Assembly (NCBI GenBank): GCA_030762935.1
Contig: CM060883.1
Coordinates: 95,896,501-95,960,500, forward strand
Direction of reading: 5' to 3'
Origin: Hymenopus coronatus
Lineage: Eukaryota; Arthropoda; Insecta; Mantodea; Hymenopodidae
Length of the DNA: 64,000 bases
Shown here: piece after piece, positions 37,341-48,932 of the stretch
How the letters are laid out: every line of letters starts with the position of its first letter
Numbering within the stretch: the first letter of the stretch is position 1
Notes under the pieces: generated by a model
Told to the model about the DNA's origin: nothing
The model's input: the letters and a program-made list of their open reading frames with translations, nothing else
Databases searched by the model: none
Position numbers and translations under genes: made by a program

Positions 37341-38322
37341 TTATTTTAACATCAAAAGGTTGCAATTATTTGAGTCATTTAAAGTTAGGGGATTGCAATT
37401 ATTTGTTTCACTTAAGCTTATTGAAGTACTAAGGGAATTGAGTGGCAGGGCACCGCAGTGTTTTGGGTCATTTAGAATGGGGGGGGTGAAGTTTTTGTAT
37501 TGTAGTTCTCTTGTGATTTGATACGGAAATGGCGCACTACCAACAGAGCTAGTACCATTGCTATGACTTCTCATATGTTTTGTGAGACTGTTTCTTTGTC
37601 CAAAGCTCATGAGACATATTTTACAAACAAATGGTTTCTCCTTAGAGTGTGAGCGCATGTGTTTGACGAGATCGTAGCTCTGAACAAATCTCCATCCACA
37701 CTGAGTACACAGATAAGGTTTCTCACCCATGTGCGCCCTCATATGATTTGTGAGCGTACTGCGACGTCCAAAACTGTTCCCACAAACGGCACAATGAAAT
37801 GGTTTTTCACCTGTGTGTGAGCGCATGTGTTTTGTTAATGTGTCACTGCGTCCGAAACTCTCACCGCACACAGTGCACAAGAATGGTTTCTCTCCTGTAT
37901 GTGTGAAAGAATGAACGGTGAGTTGGCGCCGTCGAGCAAATTTCTTCCCACACGTGGTGCACTCAAACGGCTTAATCCCAGAGTGGGTGGTTGCATGCAA
38001 AACCATTTGATGTTTCTGAGCAAATGTTTTTCCACAATCAGGACACGTAATAACTTTCTTCGGTTTTGGAGCTTTAGGCTGTCCCTTAACCTTATTTGAT
38101 TCTCCTGCTTCTCTGCTTTTTGTACTTGAGGTTTTTACTCCAGAGGAACTGTTGGTCTTCTTTGCTGATTTCTTTTTAACCTTGGTCTCCACTTGTTTTA
38201 CCGCCACCTCTTCTTTCTTCTCATCTGCAGTTTCTGTCTCACTCTCTATCTTCAGTTCATTGTTGTTTGATGACCATGAGTTTTCTTGAGGCTCTGGAGG
38301 GAAGTCAGAATCATCATGGTAT
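37341..38322 (-). CDS. ZAD-C2H2 zinc-finger protein, terminal coding exon
   Basis: Last exon of a nuclear DNA-binding protein, probably a transcription factor. The acceptor is TTGTTTTAG at 38,323-38,331 and the exon starts ..A TAC CAT GAT. An in-frame ATG just upstream of it (38,348) lies in the intron and is not the start. About 90 residues of acidic then Lys-rich linker are followed by six tandem C2H2 fingers (about 38,055-37,565), for example CPDCGKTFAQKHQMVLHATTH. Typical TGEKP-type linkers join most fingers (HTGEKPF, HMGEKPY, HSKEKPF). A 65-residue Ser/Asn/Leu-rich tail ends at TAA 37,341-37,343. The three exons join in frame (138+110+979 nt, 409 codons). The target sequence and biological role are unknown. 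Confidence 0.9.
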
Positions 38323-38410
38323 CTAAAACAAGATACAGAATAGAACATTTCATGCTCAAAAGAAAAGATTTAAATACATGGAATGTTTCCTTCTTTTTCA
38401 TTACTTTAAC

Positions 38411-39285
38411 CCTTTTAGTGCCAATTATGATCTAATCGTGATGATGTTTTCAAATGTTTTTAACTCTTGCCAGTCTGTGTACTTTCTATGTCATAGCCAT
38501 AGCGTTTCATGACCTTATCTTCACTCCAAAGTGCTAAATTAGCTCCACATTAATTTCTCTAGCCAGTGTTTATGTTGGTTGAAACATGGCATCATCTAGC
38601 CAAAGGTTACGAACTAAAGAGGATGTATTAGAAGAAAGCAAGTGATTTTGAATTTTCAGAGCTTGAGAAAGAGTTCTTCTAGCTTCAATGATAAAAATTC
38701 ATCCGATAACAATGGCCCTCGTACACATGCAAATAATCAGTGTAGTTATCAAAATGGATTTACAGAGATGTAACCAGACAACGAATACAATGTGAATCAA
38801 CCACTCAGCTATGCAATAGCACAAATGCTAAATTGTAATCTACATTATATTTGTATCCATTTTCATCAATAGTGTGTGTTTCATCAATTATGGTGTGTGT
38901 GTGGTTTTTTTTTCAGTTTTCAGCCTTCAGGTTATGTGAAATTTTTTATTCTAAAAAATGAAACACCAGACAAAAAAGGATGCTGTTTCAGTAAATAGGC
39001 CTGAACTTTCTGTGTAGTACGGTTATGTATGCGTAATTATTGATTATTTTAGGACTTTACAAATTTTTCTTTCGTTTTTAATTTTTTTAAAATATTGAAG
39101 AGACTTCTCATCCATATAATACATATTTTATAGTAGAAAAAGGTTTTACTATAAGTAAAAAAAATCAGCTCCCTATGTCATTTGATATTCATTTTATTTC
39201 TAATAATTTAAAATCTGCATTCTGCTCTTAAACTATTTGGCACTTTTCAGACAGCATTTTGGTATTTGGGCTGGCACTAAAAGGG
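38411..39285. mobile_element. piggyBac-like element, non-autonomous
   Basis: The element is flanked by TTAA on both sides (38,407-38,410 and 39,286-39,289) and has inverted ends CCCTTTTAGTGCC and, inverted, GGCACTAAAAGGG. TTAA duplication with CCC..GGG ends is the signature of piggyBac transposons. It is 875 bp long, whereas autonomous elements are usually over 2 kb. A decayed start resembling a transposase N-terminus (MASSSQRLRTKEDV, from about 38,586, plus strand) is followed by stops, so most of the gene is deleted. It lies in the last intron of the zinc-finger gene, about 85 bp from the splice acceptor. Confidence 0.85.
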
Positions 39286-39289
39286 TTAA

Positions 39290-40860
39290 TTTGCTTTTTT
39301 AACAGAATGAATTTTAATATTTTAAAACAGTGAATACAGAACCTTGAAGATAATTTTCTGCTGTATCATATGAGGAATTCCTGTTTTCGGGATAAGTGAA
39401 GCTTATCTGGGTAACTCACCCTAACTGTGATTTCAAGTTGGGATCTCTTGAATGCGGGGCAGACTACGCAGTCTGAGGTAAAGAAATACTAAAAACCACA
39501 CAAGTACAGTAGTAAGTTAAGAAAGCTGTGATTAAAACTACCTAAGTATTCCATTTTTAGCAAGCATTTATTTAGAATTTGTTTGCATCTACAGATTCAA
39601 CTCTGCTATTCCAAGACTATTCTTAGAAAAATTACTTGCTAATATTGAGTTCAAAGCCATGCTGCTATTTCATCAAATGGAAAAAGTTCAAGACATGAAT
39701 AGATGATAAACAATGCTTACACAAGTTGTCAATTACTATGGATATTGTCTAGAACATTTCTTCAGCATTTTTCTCAAAGTAAGAGAGAGCTTATTCAGTT
39801 AATACCCATTATGAATGAAGTACTAGATTCTGTGGATAGATTATTAGCAACATGATCCTTATTTCATAAAGCTTAGTTCCATTAATAGTTGTGTTTATAT
39901 GCAAAATTGGAAATGGATGAGTTCCAAAAAAAACTGCTACTGTAAATTGGGATGATCTTAGAACTTTGGGATGCAGTAAAATTGTATCTTTAATACTGCA
40001 TTTAACTGAATACAAGACTCTGTTTCTTTCCAAAATATTCATGTTCAAAACTGGGAGTCGTCTTGCATTCATCATATATGTTTTCCCAATGTCACACAGG
40101 GAAAAAGTAAGTTTCTAATGTTGTGGATATGGCAGTAGCGAAGCCTTGGGGAAATGATATACATTACCACCAAGGCTGCGCCATAAAGTATCTGTTAACA
40201 GGCTTATGAGTATTCTCATTGGAAAAAACATTACTGACACTAAAATAAAATTAGAGAACTTCCTCACATATCGGTGGCCGCATATAACGCCATATTGGAA
40301 ACCAATGGTCCAGCAGAAAGCGCTTTTCTCCTCCTCAGGTCGCACTTATGTCTGTTTATTTACAATTTATTTCTGTGATGCCAGCATATTAAAATTGGGT
40401 AAATGTTTTACAATATACTATATTAAATATGTTGTCTTAAGAGAAAATAGCTTCCATTACCATCATAACAGTTGTATACCACTGCCACTGCTGCCGTCAT
40501 CACATTCTATCATCGCATACATTTCCGTACTCCCCTCTCTCAGTCAAAACATGAATTTATGGCAAATTCGAATTAGGTAAAAGGTTTTACAATATATCAT
40601 ATCAAGTATGTTGTCTTAATTGAAAATTGTATCCATAATCGTCGTTACAGCTAAGCTGCCGCCGTCACCACCAAATTCGGTAAACAACAAAAGTACATTG
40701 TGTATTAGTATGTTTCTAAATATAAAATCATATTGATCATTGTCATTAGTTACACTGGCAGTCACGTTGTACCATCACATCCATACTGTACTTCCGGACT
40801 CCCCCCTCCATTGACCACTCAAAATGTGAATTCAAATCAATTTAATAATATCAAATCAAT
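39290..40860. other. Intronic sequence with a diverged ~178-bp tandem duplication
   Basis: No gene was recognised. Frames at 39,809-40,075 (minus), 40,115-40,345 (minus) and 40,206-40,580 (plus) have no domain and overlap each other. The blocks at about 40,392-40,478 and 40,568-40,655 are related (TTTTACAATATA...TATGTTGTCTTAA in both), a diverged tandem duplication of period about 178 bp. A motif around 40,040-40,070 (TGGGAGTCGTCTTGCATTC) recurs at about 41,142-41,165 (TGGGGGTCGTATCGCATTC), hinting at an old repeat spanning the microsatellite. Confidence 0.4.
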
Positions 40861-40911
40861 TTAATAATAATAATAATAATAATAATAATAGAAATAATAA
40901 TAATAATAATC

Positions 40912-41000
<89 letters not shown>
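40861..41000. repeat. (AAT)n microsatellite
   Basis: This is a run of about 140 bp of AAT/TAA trinucleotide with three small interruptions (GAAATAA, CATAATAA and the start). It is perfect from about 40,914 to 41,000 and lies in the long last intron of the zinc-finger gene. Confidence 0.98.
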
Positions 41001-41001
<1 letters not shown>

Positions 41002-41629
41002 GACTTAATCAGCTTAAGATTCCATTAGTTTTGTTAAAAATATATGGCAAACCATTGAATTTCATTTAAAAATTACGTTATCGTGTCTTCTTTTCACATA
41101 TGAAGATGACATGCTAAATTCCAAAATTACATTCTGAAAAATGGGGGTCGTATCGCATTCGAGGTCATCTTCAGATAAATACGTTACTTGCTAATGAAAC
41201 TGAAAATTACACTTTTACGCTCCAAAGTTACACTCCCTGTCCCAATTACCAAATTTATGGTATTTGAGAGTTTCCTTCAAGACACAAATAGTATGATATG
41301 ACACATACACAACTTTCGCTATCAACAACAAATCCATGTATATTTGTTATATACTATAGTATTTGCATACTGTTTAATGAATTATAGAATAACGTCAGTA
41401 TATGGACGCATTTGCTTGCAGAATGGTACTGCCAGAGTTTCTTAATTGCAAAGTAAATAGCTCCTATCTCTAATTTAGAAAATGCATTTGTTTGCTTCAC
41501 TGTTTGATGCTATGGCTAGGTGTTCATCAAGCAGTATAGTTGCACACTTCCCTCAGGTTGACACTGGACCTCTCCAGGAGCATGCAATTTGCCTGGACTT
41601 GTTCCTTCCACTCAGTCCAGTCCCGTTTA
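41001..41629. other. Intronic spacer, nothing recognised
   Basis: This is AT-rich sequence between the AAT microsatellite and the long-TIR element. A 61-codon frame at 41,482-41,667 has no recognisable feature and runs into the TIR element. Confidence 0.3.
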
Positions 41630-42245
41630 CAAGAGCCATCCAGAAAGTGACAGATAATTTGGCATAACTAAATAATAACAAAAGATATCACATAAAACTT
41701 TATTTACAAAGTTACAGTACCTTATTCTGTAAAGACATTTAGTGTCACATGGCACCAGTTTTTCAATGCCGATGTTATAGTATTCTACTGTCAAAGAACT
41801 TATTAATTTTTTTAATGCACAAAATGTTCAGCCAATCAAATGTTATGGGTAAATAATGCAAGTATGTTGTGATAATGAAATGAACGACTCTTCAGCGAGG
41901 AAACGGCGCATAATTTACGAGTAATCAAGGATGAACCAGTATGTACAGTAAAGACCGGAGTGGAAGTTCATAAATCGTTATGAAGGAGTTGAAAGCAAAT
42001 GTTGATGAAACAATTCAGAAAAACTGGTGTTTCACTTTGATCACCATTCATGACTTTACACAAGAACTTTAGCAGTTGAAGAGTTTAACATAGACATTGA
42101 CGCACCGGTACCATGTGATAATAAATAGAAATGACAATTATGTTGAGACATAGAGTAGGTACTGTAAGTTTGTAAATAAAGTTTTGTGTTCATATCTAGT
42201 TATGTAGTTATACCAAAATATTTGTAACTTTCTGGATTGCCCTTG
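41630..42245. mobile_element. Non-autonomous DNA element with ~95-bp TIRs
   Basis: The left end reads CAAGAGCCATCCAGAAAGT and the right end, inverted, CAAGGGCAATCCAGAAAGT. Similarity between the arms continues for about 95 bp, including AAAACTTTATTTACAAA and TTACAGTACCT. A TA precedes the left end (41,628-41,629), but the right flank reads AC, so the duplication has decayed. The 616-bp body holds only stop-rich traces of coding on the plus strand and no intact transposase. The end sequence and TA flank suggest a Tc1/mariner-superfamily derivative, which is an inference. Confidence 0.75.
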
Positions 42246-43440
42246 ACTTTTAATGGAGTACCATCTTTATCAAATTGATTAGGAAGTTTTTGGAACTGGA
42301 ATGTTCCTTTGGACAAGGAACAAAATTCCAGGGCCAAAAGTTTCTGATATTTATAAACTTCATGTAAAGATTGCAACTAGGCATACATAGGGAAGAGGGA
42401 TGAAGTTTAAAGAACACAGGAGAAATGTGGGACATAAAACAGAGAATCCTGCCTTTTAAAGGCTCTTACAAAACCAGAACTCTCCATACAGAAAATGCCA
42501 TCTAAAAGTCACAAGAGAGCATGTTGTGGCCTTGGATCTAGCTGGTGATGGAGGCAGCGGTCTCTAAAACTTGTCCCAGTAAGTTAGTGTAGAATGTGAA
42601 ACTAGAGTAATAAAAATCTCAATTTGTGCAAATAAAACTTCTCAAGTACAATCTTTAGTTTATTATGTATCCAATTTCTACCTTTCCTGCTTTTAGTTAA
42701 ACTGTGTACAACCTTTCTAAATTACCTAATTCAAAGCTAACATGTTGCCTTACAGGACGGCTATTCAGGTGAAGAAGTTGTCACCTAAATATAGCAGTAT
42801 TCCACTTTTATAATATTGGTCATGTTACTAGCATTCTAAAACTTTAATCACAAATTTAAGCTGAGACCAACCAAGCTTTTGGAACTTACAGCCAAGCAGG
42901 GAAAGAATTGATGGGAGTTAGGAACAACATAATAACAGATGCAGCACAGACCAGCAACTACCAAAAATGGACCCCAACTGATGGACCCAAAGGCTAACCA
43001 TATAGGAAACGAGGACACGACGAAGAAGAGCGGGACATTGATGAACAAGACCATTTCAAGAAAACATTCGGCAACAGATGGACCAATTATAAACTCTTAA
43101 ATATAGCAAACACACAGTTTATGTTTGTGTATCTCTTATGATTTACTAGTTACGCAAAATCCAGCAAAATTTGTTCAGAATAAACAGGCTATTTTTCTAT
43201 CTCTCTCGCACATGCAAGCACCCACCCCCACCCACAAGCACCCACCCATGCACACACACACACACTCATATATTTTTATCCATATTTACTTTTAGTCTTC
43301 AGAAAATATACATGAGGTAGTTTGGGAATGATGGATTTTATTCAAAATCTTTATGTTGCATATTTGGAAAATACTGAATTTGCTGCGAAATTTTTGAGCT
43401 CCAGGTTCAATTTCAATTATTAAAAGAAGCAAAAGACCAC
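42246..43440. other. Intronic sequence with partial repeat and CA-rich tract
   Basis: No gene was recognised. Around 43,120-43,410, a TATCTCTTATGATTTACTAG block, a CA/CACCC-rich tract (about 43,200-43,265) and an ATCTTTATGTTGCATATTTGG-like block occur in the same order as in copy A of the hairpin-ended repeat. This is probably a decayed fifth copy without the hairpin end. The 42,250-43,120 part is unassigned. Its short frames (42,250-42,435 and 42,848-43,054, minus) have no support. Confidence 0.4.
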
Positions 43441-43445
43441 TAGAA

Positions 43446-43661
43446 TTGACAATATGGGAGGAAATCTACATTTTAAAGAACCAAGGCAACCTAATGACTG
43501 ACCCAGACCACTTTTACTGTTCATCTGGGAGACGCCAGGTACCACCAAGGGAAGATAACATGATGCAAGCGTGCCAGCCATCATTTGGGACATGCATAGT
43601 TAGTGATCACAATAATGTGATTTTATTCACGCATTTTAAGACATTTCCTTTGAAAATGTGA
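43446..43661 (+). pseudogene. Possible Penelope-like 3' remnant
   Basis: A 71-codon frame beginning MTIWEEIYILKNQGNLM resembles the end of a GIY-YIG region, where a conserved W-E-x-I-x-I-L-K segment carries a catalytic glutamate (compare VWEKIFILKYRN in the Penelope copy at 33.2-33.9 kb). The resemblance covers only about 20 residues. The rest of the frame is unlike the other copies, so if real it is a different and older family. Confidence 0.3.
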
Positions 43662-44644
43662 ATTTTAAAGTTTTTTTAATTAAATTACAATTTTATGTAT
43701 TTGGTATAATTTAAAATGATTTTGTAATTTTATTGGCAAAACAGCTGTTTCTGTGCACATTGGCAGGTAAACGTATAAAATACTGTATAGGTGATTACCG
43801 CAAAGATCGCAAATAGTTCAGATCCAGTCACAGAAAATATAACGTATATATCTTCCTTTGTTACAAGTTATGCAATATAAAAAGCTAAGTAATACTTTTG
43901 CAAAATTCAATACGCAGCTATTGTATTCACTATCGTGACCTGAGCAGTATCGGTTTAAGTACGATTTTATATTTGAAAAACAGAAACATGGTACGATATC
44001 ATAAACCTGTAGTATATTACCTAAAAGTGATCTGCTAAGCATCTGTGATGATGCTTAAAATTGTTTATGCAAAACTTTGCAAAAATGAAAAATGGACTTT
44101 ACGCAAGTGATGGAAAAACTGTTCTCTGTCGATATTTCAATGTGACCATGTTGTAGGAAAGAAAGGACAGTTGTGGAAAGCGACAAGCAGAAGACAAATG
44201 CTGCATTCAAACAACAGGCATCTCAAGAGTTGGCCTGAGACGCAATAGTTGCCTTCCTTTGGAAAAGCTGGACCATCCCAACAAATGGAAATGGGTGGAC
44301 AGTATATTAAAGGTACAGTACTTATTGCTCTATTAACTATTATATCTTAGTGCATATTTAACTGCCTGCCTATGATTTTGTTCCTAATTCTTCTTTACTT
44401 CTCTTCTACATGGCAGGAGATTTATTATATGTGTGAACTCTTCGCAAAAAAAATGTAGGGGACTTGGCAAGTTCCCGGATTGAAGATGTGAGAGGAAAAA
44501 TGGAGGATGTCATCTGTGACAAAACAACTGACTAAATGGGCAGATGTGTTCAGGATTTTTGCCTTTTTCATATGTGAACTTTTCTAGAATACTACTTACT
44601 GTATTCAGGCCATTCTTGAGTAACTTAAAATATATAATTAAGTT
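43662..44644. other. Intronic spacer, nothing recognised
   Basis: No domain, terminal repeat or tandem repeat was recognised on either strand. The minus-strand frame 44,042-43,818 (74 codons) has no recognisable composition or motif. Confidence 0.3.
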
Positions 44645-45080
44645 ATGATAATGTACATGATCAAATGTGCTAATGGATTAAAACTTGAGTGCACATTCAA
44701 TGTTGGGCTCATTGGCTCAGGAAAAGGAAGCATCTATTTGCTCAATAAGGAGGACTGTCCTTGTATCCAATGCCAGTGGTCACCCATTGGAATTCATGGT
44801 TTGAAAATGTGTTCTATCTTGCCAAATTCTTTCCCTTTATTGTTGCCTTTCTTAACATGGTTGAAATGAAGGCAACTGAAAATGCTGGCATTGCACACTT
44901 TTGCTCCCTGAGTGAAAGTGATATAAGTACAATAGAATGCCAGCCTGTGTTCATGAATTGTTAATATTCTTATAAAACTGGAAGGTTCAGGCTATCTTTT
45001 AGCTTACATTTTGTATGAAGAGCTTCAAAGATTGAAACAAAGTTTTGAAGGTGTGAGACAGGGAACTTTTTTGACGGTAC
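44645..45080 (+). pseudogene. Possible hAT-like transposase remnant
   Basis: Two overlapping plus-strand frames carry a segment PVVTHWNSWFENVFYLAKFFP (44,770-44,832). A P-x-x-T-R-W-x-x-W pattern followed by an aromatic-rich stretch is typical of the RNase H-like region of hAT-type transposases. Frameshifts and stops follow, with weak similarity resuming around EELQRLKQSFEGV (about 45,019). A related fragment may lie at 55,495-55,790. This is recognition of a pattern only. The superfamily is uncertain and the remnant is clearly inactive. Confidence 0.35.
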
Positions 45081-45150
45081 AACATAGTTATTAACAAAAA
45101 TGATTGGTGCTAGCTCAGGTAGTATTAAAGCAACTATTATAAAAATGATA

Positions 45151-46631
45151 CACTACCGCTGAAAAGTTTTTGAACAGCCTGTTTTGCTGCAATTAACAAG
45201 TGTATAAAGCCAATGTCATATTATAAATGGTAGAAATCCATGGAAACACTATTGAAATTTACTATGCTACCTTTTGTTTGTCAATTATGTGCATTTTGAA
45301 AATGTAGCACTTGTTGGCCCTTATAGGAACAATTACTCTAGTGTTGTTTTGGATGTCACAATATGTCTGTGATTCCCTAGATGTCGTTCACAGACATCTG
45401 TACATAAGTATTGGCTGCGAACAGCACTTCAGTGCTTCATAAGCTGGTGAATGGTACACATTGTTATTGTGCAGTTGAAAAGTCTGAAATGGGCAAAAGA
45501 AGGGAGCTTTCAGCAGAAAAACGTGCTGCAATAGTCAGCTTACATAAAGCAGGCCACACAAGAACACGTTTCCTTGGGAAGTGTCCATTACACTGTAAAG
45601 AGGTATGTAACTACAAATAGCAATAAGGATTATCAAAAGGAGAGGCCTAGGGTGATCTCGAAAAGTAACGATAAACATTTAATAGTGACCAGCTAACGTG
45701 ATCGTTTCAAAACAGCACCCATGCTGACAGTAGTACTGAACCAGTTGAGGGATGAATCTGTGAGTGTTTCTACAGTGAAGAGACAACTTCAGGATGCACA
45801 TCTGAACGGTTGCATTGCGGCAAAGAAACCCCTATTGAGAGCTGTCAATAAATGGAAAAGATAACAATGGGCCAAGCGACATGTAAGCTGCACTGTTGAT
45901 CAGTGGAAAAAGTATTATTTATGCTGAATCTAAGTTTGAGCTATTTGGCTCAAAACGTTGCCAGTTTGTTTGACGTGCAAAAGGTGAATGTATGGCACCT
46001 CAGTGCATATCCCCAACAGTCAAGCATGGAGGTGGTTCGGTGCTGGTATGGGGTTGTTTTGGTGGCAACAGGACAGGCGATACTGTGAAAATAGAAGGAA
46101 TGATGAAGAAGGAGTACTATCACAGTATTCTGCAACGCCATGCCAAACCAACTGGGATGCGGTTAATTGGCAAAGGGTTCATTCTGCAGCAGGACAATGA
46201 TCCCATGATCCCAAGCATACATCTATACTCTGTAGAAGATACATTGAATGATTGGAAGAGACACAAGTCTTGAAGAATATGGTTTGGCCCCCTCAGAGTC
46301 CTGACTGCAATCCTATTGAACTACTTTAGGATCAAGCGGACAAAGAGGTAAGAAAGAAACAACCCACTAATGTAAATGTATTGTGGAGTCCTGTGCGCAA
46401 CATATGGAAGGATATTTCTAAGATGCACTGGCACACTTAATAGAAAGAAGCCCAGAGTTTGCGCAGCTGTAATTAAAGCAATGGGAAGTTACTTTGAAGA
46501 AAGCAAAATCTAACATGTATTGCTGATTTTCATTAAATATACTGTTGTGACTACAAACTATGTCTTTTTTATTCCATTGTTTCAATAAATCCTAAAACTT
46601 AGGTGTGTTCAAAAACTTTTGAGCGGTCGTG
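45151..46631 (+). mobile_element. Tc1-like transposon, ends intact, gene decayed
   Basis: Inverted ends CACTACCGCTGAAAAGTTTT and (inverted right end) CACGACCGCTCAAAAGTTTT are flanked by TA (45,149-45,150 and 46,632-46,633). At 1,481 bp it is near full length for Tc1. On the plus strand, the transposase starts around 45,489 (MGKRRELSAEKRAAIVSLHK, an N-terminal helix-turn-helix). A catalytic part follows at about 45,990-46,480: GGGSVLVWGCFGG, then GFILQQDNDP, then WPPQSPDCNPIELL. These are the second DDE aspartate region and the final glutamate. Several frameshifts and stops interrupt it. Confidence 0.9.
45489..46480 (+). pseudogene. Tc1 transposase pseudogene
   Basis: The coding remnant of the 1,481-bp Tc1-like element. 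The N-terminal 35 residues match the usual Tc1 start, but the frame is lost after HKAGHTRTRFLGK (about 45,575). The catalytic core is readable in one frame from about 45,992 to 46,273: a KHGGGSVLVWGCFGGNRTGD stretch, then KKEYYHSILQRHAKP and FILQQDNDP. After a frame shift, the KNMVWPPQSPDCNPIE segment provides the terminal glutamate. SPDCNP replaces the usual SPDLNP. The enzyme is inactive. Confidence 0.85.
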
Positions 46632-46633
46632 TA

Positions 46634-47671
46634 TCTCAAGCTTGTTTGAAACTTAACTCCTTACTATAAGTTAATCCAAGCAGGGGGGCTTGGTATTTTG
46701 AATCCCAAAACACTTCAAAATATTCCTGACCTGCATGGTGTGGACACTCAGGATATGGTTTCAGGTTTTGGAGAGTTGAAACAAGCACAGCAACACCGAT
46801 ATAGTGGAAGTCCGTGTGGTGAACCTTTCATATCCTAGGTTTGCAGAAAAGTGTCTGAAAGCAACATGGAGACCATATTCCAATATAGACATGTCCTCTT
46901 ACAACAATGTTCTCGCTGACAGGAGAACAAACTTAAAAGAGGGGAATTTGGCTGTTTTTTCATTTAAAAATTAAAAAATAATGTAAGATGTCAAATACTT
47001 GCTTTGTTGGTTTTCTAGTATTTTACTTTTGATGTTTGTATAAATTGTGTAGCGATATTATGGCCAGGTTTGTAGTGTTTTTTTGGATTTTTTTTTTTTG
47101 TATTACATTACGTATATGGCTTTTAAATACTATATTTAATTTGCTTGTTTGTATTTTTGCTAGTGTATTTATAAATTGTGTGTATCGATACTGTGCCCAG
47201 GTAAGTAGCATTTTTGTTTGTTTTGAATATTATTGTCACATCTGGCTGCATGAATAGGATGTGATAACGTTGTAAACAATTAGAGTTTCATATGTAGGCA
47301 ACATTGCCAACTTTGCTGTTTATAAAATAACCTGCAGAGCAGCCTTTTCCTCTTTTGTGTAGTAGAAAGTGTAGTGGGATAGTTGCATCAGGAGGGTTTT
47401 GCTAAGCATGGTGTTATACCAAGATGGTGGCAGTGTGCCACGAGGATTGTACTAAGGTAACGCCGTAAATATATTGAAGGTAAAAGGTGTCTTTAAATTA
47501 GTACCCTGCACCTTAATTTACTGTATCACGTAGAATATGCGTCCTGTGGTCCCTGACCGAAGAGAGTTGCATCCTCATATGCACGCCTAGCTGTACATCT
47601 TCCCCGGCCCATACCTCTATTGCCAAGCAAGTTTCTCAATTAACAACAGCAGGCATGACAATATTATATTT
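46634..47671. other. Intronic spacer, nothing recognised
   Basis: T-rich sequence between the Tc1 element and the Helitron remnant. Frames at 47,023-47,211 (minus) and 47,036-47,257 (plus) overlap on opposite strands, are rich in Ile, Phe and Lys as expected of AT-rich DNA, and have no domain. Confidence 0.3.
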
Positions 47672-48063
47672 TAAAACTGACATAAGTCAACATTTAAATT
47701 ATGTATGGTAATTGACTTTCCCAACCAAATCTACTTGGTCTTTAGTTATGTGATTGTTAGCCTTAAAAATGGTTGTTTTCACATATAAGAAAACAAAGAA
47801 AGATGTGGAAAACATTAGGAGTAAAGGAAAGAAAGAGATTCGGAAGAAGCAGGAATGTTACTTTGTGACTTCTCCTTTATGTAATTCATTACCTATTTCA
47901 GCATTACCCGCCACACTATGGAAGCGCTGCCATTACTGTTATTATGCCTTGCTTACTCACACTGTTAACTGCATATGTCCTCCTTTCCACACTACTTTAT
48001 GGGTGTACTGACTTCGTCCTTTTCGCAATATCCACAATATGTACTATATTGCGCAGATGATTG

Positions 48064-48814
48064 TGTTTTGGAGATGCAAAGGCATTATTAGACATTGGCA
48101 ATGGGAAAATTCCTGTTGATGCTTCTACTGGCCTCATTTCATTTCCACCAAATTTTTGTCACTTCACACGTCAAAGGAAGAATTAATATCGAAAGTGTTC
48201 CCAATATTTGTGTAAATTACAAAAACTATGCTTGGTTGAGCGAACGGGCCATTTTAGCAGCAACGAATAAAAATGTAGATGATTTGAATATAAAAAAATC
48301 AGAGTAAAATTTATGGACAAATGCATTTAAGTTGATCGATTCCATTACCAATCCAAATGAAGTTGTCAATTATCTAACTGAATTCCTAAATTCATTGGAT
48401 TTGCCAGGATTTCACCAGTCAATTTAATGCTCGAGGATGCTACACAATCTCTATTTGCCGAAATTGTACAATGGAACAAGACTTGCTGTTAAAAAAAATT
48501 ATGAAAATTTTGATTTAAGGTACTATATTCATAGGAAAGTTCAAAGGCAAGGATGTGTTTATTCCAAGAATACCACTAATGCCAACTGACTTTCCTTTTG
48601 AATTTAAGCTTGTTCAGTTTCCCGTGCGCCTTGCATTCGCAATGACAATAAATCCCAAGGTCAATCCTTAGAAATGTGTGAAATATACCTTGAATTGCCA
48701 TGTTTTTCACATGGGCAGTTGTATGTTGCGTGCTCGAGAGTTGGCAAACCATCGGCTCTATTTATTTTCTCTCCGGAAGGAAAATTGAACATTACAGGCA
48801 TTACAATAAAGTAG
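48064..48814 (+). pseudogene. Helitron helicase C-terminal remnant
   Basis: A frame-shifted plus-strand remnant of the PIF1-type helicase carried by Helitrons. Recognisable in order are DIGNGKIPVDASTG and the ISFPPNFCHF block (from about 48,090), CVNYKNYAWLSERAILAA (about 48,210-48,265), TEFLNSLDL (about 48,378-48,405), PRIPLMPTDFPFEF-like text, FPVRLAFAMTIN (about 48,618-48,655) and the final VACSRVGKPSALFIF-type motif (about 48,727-48,770), near the normal protein end. At least four frame changes and several stops occur. The replication initiator (Rep) part is missing, so this is a 5'-truncated, dead copy. Confidence 0.8.
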
Positions 48815-48932
48815 TGTAAAATTATTTAATTGTAATTTTATTTCACTGCATGGCTGTACTGTAAACAGAACATTCTGTCTCAGTTTCCATTAGGTACACC
48901 ACCCGTGCGAAACCAGGACGGCCAGCTCGTTG
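48815..48932 (+). other. Possible Helitron 3' end
   Basis: Downstream of the helicase remnant, a GC-rich stretch with ACCCGTGCGAAACCAGGACG (from 48,899) resembles the short hairpin-bearing 3' end of Helitrons. A CTAG-type 3' terminus is not intact (CAGCTCGT). Related sequences flank the remnant: about 47,672-47,720 and 48,936-48,985 share AACATTTAAAT and ATGGTAATTGACTTTC. Confidence 0.35.

Noticed and set aside
38323..38348. MFYSVSCFR as the start of the zinc-finger protein
   Set aside because: The codons before YHDD lie upstream of a good TTGTTTTAG acceptor, and the upstream linker exon joins in exact phase at 38,322.
39809..40580. Three overlapping frames of 76-124 codons
   Set aside because: They are on opposite strands, overlap and have no domain. 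The region shows a diverged non-coding tandem duplication instead.
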